NCBI GenBank assembly: GCA_037074765.1
Contig: JBAMDO010000506.1
Span: 1 to 12,721, forward strand
Reading direction: 5' to 3'
Length of the DNA: 12,721 nt
Source: Mansonella perstans
Lineage: Eukaryota > Nematoda > Chromadorea > Rhabditida > Onchocercidae
Part shown: positions 1-7,214 of the stretch, piece by piece
How the letters are laid out: every line of letters starts with the position of its first letter
How positions within the stretch are numbered: the first letter of the stretch is position 1
Made by a program: the position numbers and the translations under genes
The notes under the pieces: generated by a model
What the model was told of the DNA's origin: nothing
What the model saw: only the letters and a program-made list of their open reading frames with translations
Database searches by the model: none

Positions 1-1012
1 AATTGAAAATAAATTAATAAATTGAAAAAGAAATTTTCAAATTTTGATAATGAGTACAGTGAATACATTCCCAATTAAAGTTTGCATTTTATATTAACTA
101 ATATTTCAACAAAAACTTTCTCATCTACTTATTCTAACTTTTGTAGTATTTCAAAAATACGCAATGACGGTAAAGCATTGGCTAATCGAGTCATTTTAGC
201 TTTCGAACTATTCACTTTTCTTTTTAGTGTTTTTTTTTCTAAATTCGTGATATCAAAATGTGTTTTCCAATTCAGTTTTTTATTAACAAAGTTAAACTAA
301 TTTCAATTAGCCTATTGCATGCAAAATGTGAATTTGGAAAAAAATAAAAATTCAAAACGAATTTGATTTTGATTTTATAATATAATTTGATGCTGAAAGG
401 AGTGCGATAGGAACAGTTTTCAATTCAATATAATTTGTTTTCATTCTTTCTACAAGTAATGCGGATGTCCTTTTATGATAAGTAATTTTTCCACTTTTTA
501 CTGCAGGATATTTTTGTGGGCAATAATAATGCATTGAATATTATTACTATTTCGTTCATTTCTTTTATGCGAAATTTTGGAAAATAAATTTTAAAGATCA
601 TTTCAATTTATTCTGAGGAGAGGGAAAAAGAACACAGAGAGGAAAAGAGAGGGTATATCAAAAGTGCCAGAAACTACTCCAATTTTATTTCACTAACCAT
701 GAATTTTCAATTACCGCTACTAAACTTCTCTGCATTTCAATTTTTTTTTTTTGTTTATTTTCATCTTCTTCTTGTTATTGATTTTTTCACTTTCAATGAC
801 TTTCGAGAAATTTTCACTCATTATTTAAAGAATATTTAAAATCATTGTTATCCAAATTGATCTTTCATTTATTCTTTGAAAAAATGTTTTTGCCTGAAAA
901 TTATTGATTTCTCAAATTTGAATTTACATAAGCAAGTAGTGCTAATCGATAGCACTGATTGATAATACTGATTGAAATATATTTATCTAAATACTAAATT
1001 AAAAGCTTTCAG
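1..1012. other. AT-rich non-coding stretch
   Basis: No convincing gene is seen here. The stretch is dominated by A/T runs, with short open frames on both strands that read like chance translations of AT-rich DNA. A purine-only-like run (about 615-653, GA-rich) and a small near-repeat around 942-977 (ACTGATTGA twice) are the only visible structure. It could be intergenic DNA or an upstream intron of the exons that begin near 1013. An acceptor-like TTTTGTAG lies near 140 but no exon after it can be defended. Confidence 0.5.
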
Positions 1013-1249
1013 AATGTTTATGAAGTGCTGAAAAGCAAAATTATATTTTTCAGTGGTAGTGCTACTTTTGTCAATGCCATCTGTCCTACTTTTGTCAATC
1101 ACGGGAATGTGTGTTGTGAAAATGAAAGAAAAAAGGCCTGTCAAACATCAAACGTCGCAATTGTTATTAGTCTGCTAATTGCATTAATTATCGCCGTTGG
1201 TATTATAGTAGGATTCACCGAATCAAAATATTGCTGTCAGGAAAATTAA
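1013..1249 (+). CDS. Candidate exon: Cys-containing segment plus one membrane helix
   Basis: The frame starting at AAT 1013 follows a good acceptor (GCTTTCAG ending at 1012) and stays open to TAA 1247-1249. A second acceptor-like TTTTTCAG ends at 1053 inside it. The peptide has a short extracellular-like part with CP, CC and C residues, then about 20 hydrophobic residues (AIVISLLIALIIAVGIIVGF), then a short tail with CC. Two outcomes are possible: the exon ends in the membrane protein tail at 1249, or it is spliced at 1199|GTATTA (1200). The latter leaves one base that matches the phase of the next candidate exon at 1525. A 14-bp direct repeat (1062-1075, 1086-1099) duplicates the residues TFVN. 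Family not recognised; no start codon is seen in frame, so an upstream exon is needed. Confidence 0.4.
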   Translation, partial: NVYEVLKSKIIFFSGSATFVNAICPTFVNHGNVCCENERKKACQTSNVAIVISLLIALIIAVGIIVGFTESKYCCQEN

Positions 1250-1524
1250 GATGTTACAAAATCAGCAAGGTTTGTTAATAATTACATGGATTAACTAATT
1301 TAACTATTAGGCCAAAACTTTTGCCAATAGACTTTATCTAGAAGAAATAAGCTTAATGAGAAATGTTGCAATTTTTATTATAACAGGGAAAAAAACTTTT
1401 TCTACAAATCTTTTCAGGAAGCATATTTCATAAAAATTTTTTTCCAATCATTATTCTTTTTTATGATAAATTCGAAATTTAATTAGTTGCTATTAATTAC
1501 GAAATGCAATTAATAATCTTTCAG

Positions 1525-1616
1525 ATAGTTGGAAAGATCAAGTTCGCGCTGTTTTTGCAATAAATTTAGTGGGCCCAAGAAATGCGCGATTCAGTCGATC
1601 CACTGAAAATGTTAAA
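1525..1616 (+). CDS. Candidate exon following the membrane helix
   Basis: It lies between acceptor ATCTTTCAG (ending 1524) and donor GTAACA (1617). Two bases complete a codon begun in the previous exon and 30 codons follow, ending in phase 0. The predicted peptide contains SWKDQVRAVFAINLVGPR and a basic/Ser-rich stretch. Base composition is less AT-rich than the flanks and the other two frames do not give a comparable peptide. If joined to 1013-1199 it would put this segment just after a membrane helix, as in a single-pass protein. The link to the later exon chain starting at 4468 is not shown. Function unknown. Confidence 0.45.
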
Positions 1617-1695
1617 GTAACATTATTCATTTTAATTTAAAAATGATTTCAAAAAACAATTATAATAACTGGCACGTTTATCAGCATTCTTTTAC

Positions 1696-1743
1696 AATGA
1701 ATCATGGATTCATACGTATAATGAACCGTGGATTCATATTTTC
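1696..1743. repeat. 24-bp tandem pair, each copy palindromic
   Basis: Two adjacent imperfect copies of a 24-bp unit (1696-1719 and 1720-1743), sharing AATGAA and TGGATTCATA. Each unit is itself a hairpin: in the first, ATGAATC and GATTCAT are perfect 7-bp inverted arms around ATG. It lies in non-coding DNA. Confidence 0.6.
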
Positions 1744-2573
1744 ATCTTAAAATAATCATACGATAGATATTTTTATCGTAGTAACACTATAATCATGCGC
1801 GGTCATAATTATATGGAAGATTTTTTTAATGAATTATCCAGATTGAATATGAAATGAGTATCCAGAATTTATTCATTATAAATTTGTATGTCATTTCCAT
1901 CTCTTGATAAGTTTGTTACTGAACTTCAGTCATTATTGCTTCATGAGTCATTATAAAATTTCATTTCTTTATACTCAAATTCCCATTTTTTTTTTTTTAA
2001 TGGAGACATTCACTTGGTAAGGGTTATGACTCGTCAAACAGAAAATTTTATTTTAATACTGACGATGCGAAATATCTTTCAAGTGACATTTGGAAAGGAA
2101 GTGCTCAAAAATTTCAGTGATAAAATGAAATTTACATACTTGTTAATATATTTATTAAATGCAACTATGCAAATAGCATTGCAAAAATTCTCCTTAATTT
2201 CATCGTTTATTAATCTATTTTCAAAAAATTAGAGAAAATTGATTTTTTGATGTAAGCATACTGCAAATCGGACATAATCAGAGGAATTTTCATGGACGTG
2301 ATTAAAGAACGAAATTTTTTGCATTAAACAAAAGTAAAATCCATATGGAAAATTTTGAAAACTTCCTAAACGTTAATATTATGTCTCTTATGAAAACAAC
2401 CGAGAATTTATTAATTTATAGAAGTAATTGCTTTTTTTTTTTGCAGAAACTGATAAGTAATTGACATTTATATTTTTCATTCAAAAAGTTGCCAGTCATT
2501 TCAAAAATTTGATTTATACAAAAAAATTTTCAATGGAATACAAAGGAGCTATGAAATTAACTGCCGAAATGTC

Positions 2574-2616
2574 AAAGGTTGAATGAAGATTGTTAAATGA
2601 CCTCTGGTCAACCTTT
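2574..2616. repeat. Inverted repeat, 9-bp perfect stem
   Basis: AAAGGTTGA (2574-2582) and TCAACCTTT (2608-2616) form a perfect 9-bp stem with a 25-base loop. It sits in the less AT-rich patch 2560-2720. It may be a decayed small mobile element end, a small RNA hairpin or chance; nothing else supports a specific call. Confidence 0.4.
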
Positions 2617-2832
2617 TATCAACATCGCTTATCGCAAATCCTTTCGAATGTCTCAAAATTTCACATTTCACAAGGATCGACCATTTCTCTTCATGCAAAA
2701 TCACCACAATGTAAATTGTATTTGCAATAAAAAAGTAATTCTTCATTTCACCTATTCTGCATTTGAATTAGTTTAACTATTTCAACAATTTATTAAAAAT
2801 ATACAACTGTTTGGTCTTAATCACAATTTAAG

Positions 2833-2869
2833 GGAACGCATTAGTGAATCAGAATCAACTCAACAAGAC
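2833..2869 (+). CDS. Possible 37-bp microexon
   Basis: It is bounded by acceptor-like AATTTAAG (ending 2832) and donor GTAAAA (2870). Two of the three frames are open: one reads ERISESESTQQD, the other a Asn/Gln-rich peptide. The second would leave two bases whose phase fits the candidate exon at 3400. The acceptor lacks the usual TTTCAG. This is a weak call based on local composition only. Confidence 0.18.
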
Positions 2870-3399
2870 GTAAAAACAACACATTAATCACACCATATTT
2901 TTGCTATTACTTTTGCACTTGCCGCAAAAATTTTATTTTCGACTTCGTTTTAATTGTTTACATAAAATTGAAAATATTTCGAAAAAAATTTTTTTGTAAA
3001 TTTAATGGCTTCAAAATGATACCGCAATAAAGTTAAAAATAAAATTTGGTCTAAAAAAAAGTTAATTTCAATTTTATTTTAATTTTGCAGTGTAATAAAT
3101 TAAAAACTGCAAAAATGGAAATTTTACTTTTTTTTAGAAAAATAATTTAAAATTCTTTTGCGTTCCATAGAATAAATATGGAAATGCGGTATTTTGAAAG
3201 AAAAAAGTTTGAACTTACAATGCATTTAAAGTTTGTAGTGAAAAAATTGAAAATTTGAAATGCTGCATTTTTGGAGATTCTCATTTCATTCTAGTCTCAT
3301 CTTTAGCTTTTTCACTTTAGTGTCAAATCAAATTGTAATAGAACTTTACTTTTATAAAATTGCAGGATAAGATTAAGAATTGGTTTTAAATAATTTTAG

Positions 3400-3448
3400 A
3401 AAGCAATCTTTCTTGGAGGGCTGGAAGTGCGGTGAAAAGCACAAATCA
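3400..3448 (+). CDS. Possible 49-bp exon
   Basis: It follows acceptor ATAATTTTAG (ending 3399) and ends at donor GTAATT (3449). Two frames are open across the whole piece. One gives a Lys/Gly/Cys/Trp-containing peptide (SFLEGWKCGEKHKS) and the other a Ser/Ala-rich one (SNLSWRAGSAVKSTN). G+C is clearly higher than in the flanks, which is why it stands out. Neither frame can be tied with confidence to 1525-1616 or to 4468-4670. Product not recognised. Confidence 0.25.
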
Positions 3449-4044
3449 GTAATTACAGAAATTTTCAATTTTCTTTGAAAATAACGATAAAATTGGTCTA
3501 AATTCTTCGTCATCTTCCTAATTTTTTTCTTAAAGAAATGGAAGTTTCTGGAAAACTTTCTAAGGCTTAACTTCTTCTAAAATATTTCGAAACAAATCGC
3601 AGCTCTTTTTTCAGCTCCAAAAAATTAGCTTTTTAAAATATTACTAACAACAGATTTGATGATTATAGTCTTCGAAATCGTTAACTTGCCAGAATATCCT
3701 GTTTATTAAATAATGACAAAGCATTCTCTTCGATAGCAGGAAAAAAATTGAATGTCTAAGGGAAAGCTTAAGCGGCATGAAATAATTGTGAATTAATTAA
3801 AAATTTGCAATATTTTGAAAATTAAATGTTAAAACATAAATAAACTTGTAATTAATTGAACTAATTAATAATGATTAAAATTTTCAAATTTCTAATTTAG
3901 CACATCTTTTTCTTTTAAGATTTTGCTTGCATTGTAACTTGGCAAAATTTTGCTGCATAAATGGGCATGACGAAAAATATTTTCATTCTCGCTGGAAATT
4001 GATTGCTAATTCTATATTATGTTCTCTTTTCAATGACTCTGATG

Positions 4045-4100
4045 AACCGATTGTATAGGTAACCCGGAATGATCACGGGACATACCGAGAACGATCGGTT
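4045..4100. repeat. Nested hairpin in a GC-richer island
   Basis: Three nested inverted pairs share one centre: AACCGAT (4045-4051) with ATCGGTT (4094-4100), GGTA (4058-4061) with TACC (4083-4086), and CCCG (4063-4066) with CGGG (4076-4079). The island continues to about 4124 with a direct repeat of ATCGGGAA/TCGGGAAT type. It is not a tRNA, since no T-loop-like GTTCRA or matching acceptor stem is visible. It could be a structured intronic RNA or the remains of a small inverted-repeat transposon. Confidence 0.45.
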
Positions 4101-4467
4101 TTTAGGTCGGGAATTATCGGGAACTAAAATGATTAGCCATTGTGAAACCTTTTTCAGTGCGTTATAACTATGAAATCATCTGAACTTCTAATTATCATTG
4201 ATAACTACCTCCTCAATTAATTAGCAATGAGTATAATCCTTGAAAAATTCTAATTGTTAAAAATTTAAAAGCCAAAAATGCCAGAATAAGCTTTACTAAT
4301 TGCACTGGTTTTTTTTTTAAGCTCCACTTTTTGAAAAAAATAATTTTTTTTGAAATTAATTAGGGATATTAAATTTAGTGGAATTGTTATTGCTTAATGT
4401 GAATTTTTTTCAGCAACTAATTCTTAAGTAATGTGAACTTTGAACTTTTGAATGAAATGGATTTCAG

Positions 4468-4670
4468 AAATATACACTTGGGGTGATACGTACATTACTC
4501 CAATAGTGATGCGAATATTATAATAGTGATGCGCAATTTGCGATACAGACGTTTTCGACTGCCGAAAAAACGAAAATCAGCGACTTTTGCGATGCTCCAT
4601 GTACAATGCATTATATCGACCAGATTGGTCGAGAACCAATTTTCATATCCGAAAATCCCAATCAAGCACA
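4468..4670 (+). pseudogene. Exon C of the unknown gene, with a frame change
   Basis: It begins after acceptor GGATTTCAG (ending 4467) and reads YTWGDTYITPIVM before reaching TAA at 4521-4523. From AAT 4522 the neighbouring frame is open and strongly protein-like, including SDAQFAIQTFSTAEK, a CDAPC pair of cysteines and IDQIGREPIFI. So the frame changes by a single base at 4521, beside a 12-bp direct repeat (4502-4513 and 4522-4533). The suggested donor is GTTAAC at 4671, chosen because it leaves the phase needed by 5510; the open frame itself continues to 4836 but becomes AT-biased. No family recognised. Confidence 0.45.
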
Positions 4671-5509
4671 GTTAACCGTACTTTCAAATTTTACTTCAAA
4701 TTACAAATTTAAATTAAATTTGACACCGATGATAACCAATCGTTATTATTCAAATTGGACGAAAAACATTTTTCATAATATTTTTTTTTTAAATTTGTTT
4801 ATACTGATTTACATCTGTTTGAATTTTTTACATTAATTCATAACGATTTCTTTCCCTATAATTTTCATTATTCGAAATAAAAATTTCTTTCTGAAGTCGA
4901 AACGTAAATGTTAGAAAATCATTAAAATCCAAAAATAGCAGCAATAAGAGGACAAAAGACGAATTTAACTAACTAATTAAAGTAAGAATTTCTAAAGTAT
5001 AAACCCAAGCATGACAACGATTAGATTTGTCACTTTTCAGTCAGTTACTCATTCAGAGTTTCTTTATTTACACAATCTCTCTGCTCTTTCTCTATCTCTC
5101 TGTTTCACTTTTGAATAATTTTTAAAAAAAATATTTCGCTCTATTTACTCATATTTTGAGATTATTATCAAAGTCTTGGCATTTCCTCTTTTGTTTCATT
5201 TTTGGAAATAATTTTTAAGTTATACTTATTTAACAGTACAGCCGCGTTTAAGCCAAATTGAATTTTTGATTCTAAAAATGTCACATTTTATATTCTTGGT
5301 TATTTCCTTCTCACAATTTCAATTCCTTTTTTGCGGTAGAAATATTCGAAAGTAAAATAGAAAAGTTTTTCATTTCTAAGAAATTTCAAAAAAAATTTTT
5401 TTCTAAGTGAAACGTTTGCAAATTTTATTTGATCTCTGGATCACTATCTAGATCACTTCTGGATCATTCAATCGTTTCTTTCTAAATTAAACTTTTAGTT
5501 TATTTTCAG
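4671..5509. other. AT-rich stretch, probable intron
   Basis: No further coding signal is seen after the Asn-rich continuation of the frame to 4836. A pyrimidine-rich run lies at about 5079-5107, and a small GATC repeat at 5434-5467 is listed separately. It ends at acceptor TATTTTCAG (5501-5509). Confidence 0.4.
5434..5467. repeat. Three short GATC-containing repeats
   Basis: CTGGATCA (5436-5443), CTAGATCA (5448-5455) and CTGGATCA (5459-5466) are spaced 12 and 11 bp apart just before the acceptor at 5509. It is a small tandem array in probable intron sequence. Confidence 0.5.
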
Positions 5510-5555
5510 TGCTGCCTGGCAATACTATCACTATAATCTTGGAAATGTGCCTAGT
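5510..5555 (+). pseudogene. Exon D of the unknown gene
   Basis: It starts after TATTTTCAG (ending 5509). One base completes a codon, and the frame then reads AAWQYYHYNLGNVPS. The donor is uncertain: GTTTAT at 5556 is in the needed phase 0 and gives a 61-bp intron, while GTGCCT (5547) and GTTGCC (5571) are alternatives. Reading straight on gives an open frame to a TAA near 5643, so intron retention is also possible. A second frame across the same bases is hydrophobic. Confidence 0.35.
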
Positions 5556-5616
5556 GTTTATATTCTATTTGTTGCCGATCATAATTCTTACACGTATGAT
5601 TATTTTTGTATTTCAG

Positions 5617-5687
5617 GACTTAGAAAAAAATGCCAGCAAGATTAATCCATTCAAAGATAAAGAAATAAATGAAAAAAGGCTTTGACA
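5617..5687 (+). pseudogene. Exon E of the unknown gene, with in-frame TGA
   Basis: It follows acceptor GTATTTCAG (ending 5616) and ends at donor GTAGAA (5688). Only one frame is open: DLEKNASKINPFKDKEINEK, followed by RL, then TGA at 5683-5685 and two further bases. Those two bases match the single base that starts the next exon, so splicing would be in frame past the stop. No other GT lies between the acceptor and the TGA. Confidence 0.45.
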
Positions 5688-5736
5688 GTAGAATTTTGAT
5701 TTTTACTAATTTTTTCATTGCCTGAATTACTTTCAG

Positions 5737-5927
5737 AGATGATAGAATATTCGAGAAAGATATGGAAGAGTCGAGTAAAATATTGGAGAAAACAAAACTT
5801 ACTAATAATACCGAAACAGTATTTATTTCTAGTGATGCTAATGCAGCTCATTACTTCATGTAAAACAGTATCATTGGCAATGACAGAAGTGCTTTTGAAA
5901 TAGCGAATTTAATTAAGGATAAACTGA
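5737..5927 (+). pseudogene. Exon F of the unknown gene, with in-frame TAA
   Basis: It starts after ACTTTCAG (ending 5736). The frame begins DDRIFEKDMEESSKILEK, a charged, probably helical stretch, and continues to HYFM. It then hits TAA at 5861-5863 and resumes in the same frame with SIIGNDRSAFEIANLIKDKL. The protein-like quality on both sides of the TAA is the main evidence that the stop is a lesion. The donor GTTAGT (5928) leaves one base, matching the next exon at 6328. A putative 9-base intron at the stop (GTAAAACAG) is far too short. Confidence 0.5.
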
Positions 5928-5974
5928 GTTAGTTACGGTCTTCATTTACACTTTCAACAATAAATCGCATCTCT

Positions 5975-6133
5975 TTTTGATCATTTGGGAAAAAAGAAGT
6001 AGCTAATTGATCATCATTTTTCGATGAAGAAAGACGAAGCTAATCTTGATCATCATTGTTTGACCATTTGGGAAGAGAAAAGGAGCTAATCCTGACCATC
6101 GTTTATTGGTCATTTGGGAAGAGAGAAGAAGCT
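5975..6133. repeat. Imperfect minisatellite, about four 39-46 bp units
   Basis: Units start at about 5978, 6019-6022, 6061 and 6107. The shared core is CATTTGGGAA, a purine-rich GAAGARA stretch, AGCTAAT and TGATCATCATT. It lies entirely in the intron between exons F and G and does not affect coding. Copies differ by substitutions and small indels. Confidence 0.7.
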
Positions 6134-6327
6134 TGTTCTATTTCAAAATATGCGACAGAACTTTGTGAAATTTTTTACGCAATGTTTTATCGTTTCTAAA
6201 TTCTGTCTGATTTGATTATTAGTAAGTGGAATTAGTCAAATTAAACAACTTTCATTTATACAGTGATAAATCAGTGAGAAAGGGGCTTGAAAAAATTTAT
6301 TTCACTTCGAATTTGCACTTTTTTCAG

Positions 6328-6407
6328 TTTTTTACTATAGAAATGATAAGAACACATTGAGTGCAAATACAGCCATCACAACAGCTGTACCGTCTGTCAT
6401 GATAGAG
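6328..6407 (+). pseudogene. Exon G of the unknown gene
   Basis: It follows acceptor TTTTTTCAG (ending 6327) and ends at donor GTTATT (6408). Two bases complete a codon, and 26 codons follow in the only open frame: FYYRNDKNTLSANTAI then TTAVPSVMIE. It ends in phase 0, as the next exon requires. No lesions. Domain not recognised. Confidence 0.55.
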
Positions 6408-6556
6408 GTTATTTTAACACCATTTACTATGTTGAAAAAGTGCAGCTTTTTGACGTTTAACATAACCAAGGATTAAAATTAAAATTTGGGATGAAAACTT
6501 CTCTCATTTTGAGTGAATTTTGATTCTTCCATGTTTCATTTTCTTCTCTTTTGTAG

Positions 6557-6635
6557 GGCGTCAATCAAATTGGTAGTCAATTTGTGTCAGTGAGAGAATT
6601 TCTACCATCGGCTACCATATATTATCCTAATACAG
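6557..6635 (+). pseudogene. Exon H of the unknown gene
   Basis: It lies between acceptor CTTTTGTAG (ending 6556) and an excellent donor G|GTGAGT (6636). Two of the three frames contain stops; the open one starts in phase 0 and reads GVNQIGSQFVSVREF then LPSATIYYPNT, leaving one base. This is the best-supported exon in the window. Confidence 0.6.
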
Positions 6636-6812
6636 GTGAGTGTTAGTTAATACATTAAGTCATTTCTAAATATGTGAAATAAGTTATCTTTGAAAATATG
6701 TGATGAAGAAAATATGTGATGAAGGTGAATGCTGCAATAATTATTACGCCGCTTTGCATGATAATTAATGGAAAAATTGGATATATAATTGTTCTTATTG
6801 TGAAAATTTTAG

Positions 6813-7139
6813 ATAATTTGGAAAATGATGGATCAACAAAACTATCCTCTGTTTCATCCAGGACGAAATCTAAAGAAATGCAAGTTATTACTTTTGAACA
6901 TATCATTAGATCTTTTGAACATATCATTAGACTCTCTACAAGTAACAGTTGCTACTAAGAATTGCAACTTAACATGGTGTTTTAGAGCTGTGGACGAGCA
7001 ATCGAATAAAGATACCACGCGATCATCATTTGGTAGTACCGATTCACAGGAGAATTCGGAAAATGATTTCATCATTGAGAGGAAGAATATTTTCTCAGCT
7101 CAACGTAATATTGATAGTGCTTTTCGTAGTGACCATTGA
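6813..7139 (+). pseudogene. Last exon(s) of the unknown gene, running up to the LTR remnant
   Basis: Acceptor AATTTTAG ends at 6812. The phase-compatible frame (DNLENDGSTKLSSVSSRTKS...) ends at TAA 6956-6958. Another frame, from 6825, stays open to TGA 7137-7139 and its second half (EQSNKDTTRSSFGSTDSQEN...) is equally protein-like and polar. A 44-bp intron 6941-6984 (GTAACA...TGTTTTAG) is also possible; after it the phase-compatible frame contains a hydrophobic LNVILIVLFVV segment and runs into the retroelement leader. I cannot decide which is real. The TGA at 7137 lies inside the LTR-derived sequence, so the original 3' end of the gene was lost or displaced. Confidence 0.4.
6891..6932. repeat. 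21-bp tandem duplication inside the exon
   Basis: Two adjacent copies of a 21-bp unit (6891-6911 and 6912-6932) differ at the last base only. The length is a multiple of three, so every frame is preserved; the phase-compatible frame gains a second FEHIIR. Near-identity suggests a recent slippage or duplication. Confidence 0.85.
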
Positions 7140-7183
7140 AGAATATTGGCTAAGAGTTGACCTCTCACACAAAATTCACGACA
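7134..7183 (+). repeat. LTR1 remnant (last 50 bp)
   Basis: Identical to 10156-10205, the end of LTR2, including ATTGGCTAAGAGTTGACCTC and the terminal CACGACA. Similarity stops abruptly upstream of 7134 where host exon-like sequence begins, so the rest of this 5' LTR is missing. Confidence 0.9.
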
Positions 7184-7192
7184 TAAATTTTT

Positions 7193-7210
7193 TGGTGCCC
7201 GAGGTGAGGT
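7193..7210 (+). other. Probable primer-binding site
   Basis: TGGTGCCCGAGGTGAGGT begins nine bases after the LTR1 end. TGG at this location is what complementarity to a tRNA 3' CCA end gives, and the position is right for minus-strand priming. I could not assign the tRNA. Confidence 0.6.
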
Positions 7211-7214
7211 GACG

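Larger units (their letters stand above)
1617..4467. other. Long AT-rich non-coding region with possible microexons
   Basis: Nearly 2.9 kb without a convincing gene, consistent with introns or intergenic DNA. Within it are several hairpins and repeats listed separately, a weak exon-like piece at 1842-1885 (acceptor ATTATCCAG, donor GTATGT), and two somewhat better ones at 2833-2869 and 3400-3448. The stretch 2560-2720 is less AT-rich than its surroundings and is open on both strands for about 60 codons, but it has no usable splice context and no recognisable product. Confidence 0.45.
4468..6958 (+). pseudogene. Multi-exon gene of unknown function, apparently broken
   Basis: Seven exon-like pieces on the + strand connect with consistent splice phases: 4468-4670 (ends +2), 5510-about 5555 (starts +1, ends 0), 5617-5687 (0 to +2), 5737-5927 (+1 to +1), 6328-6407 (+2 to 0), 6557-6635 (0 to +1) and 6813-6958 (+2, stop TAA 6956-6958). 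The deduced product is hydrophilic, with a charged Glu/Lys-rich central part and a Ser/Thr-rich end; no domain was recognised. Three lesions interrupt it: a frame change near 4521, TGA at 5683-5685 and TAA at 5861-5863. Because phases match through both stops, I favour a pseudogene over wrong exon calls, but RNA evidence is lacking. It may belong to the same gene as the exons at 1013-1616. A BEL/Pao remnant begins 175 bp after the end. Confidence 0.45.

Noticed and set aside
82..300. 72-codon open frame on the + strand
   Set aside because: Phe/Ser/Thr-rich translation typical of AT-rich DNA; no start context, splice support or recognisable motif.
2014..2232. 72-codon open frame on the + strand
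   Set aside because: Composition is like surrounding introns, no acceptor or donor fits, and no family is recognised.
4045..4124. tRNA gene
   Set aside because: Nested stems do not form a cloverleaf, and no T-loop or anticodon arm can be placed.
5861..5869. A 9-base intron GTAAAACAG removing the in-frame TAA
   Set aside because: Far below any known spliceosomal intron size.
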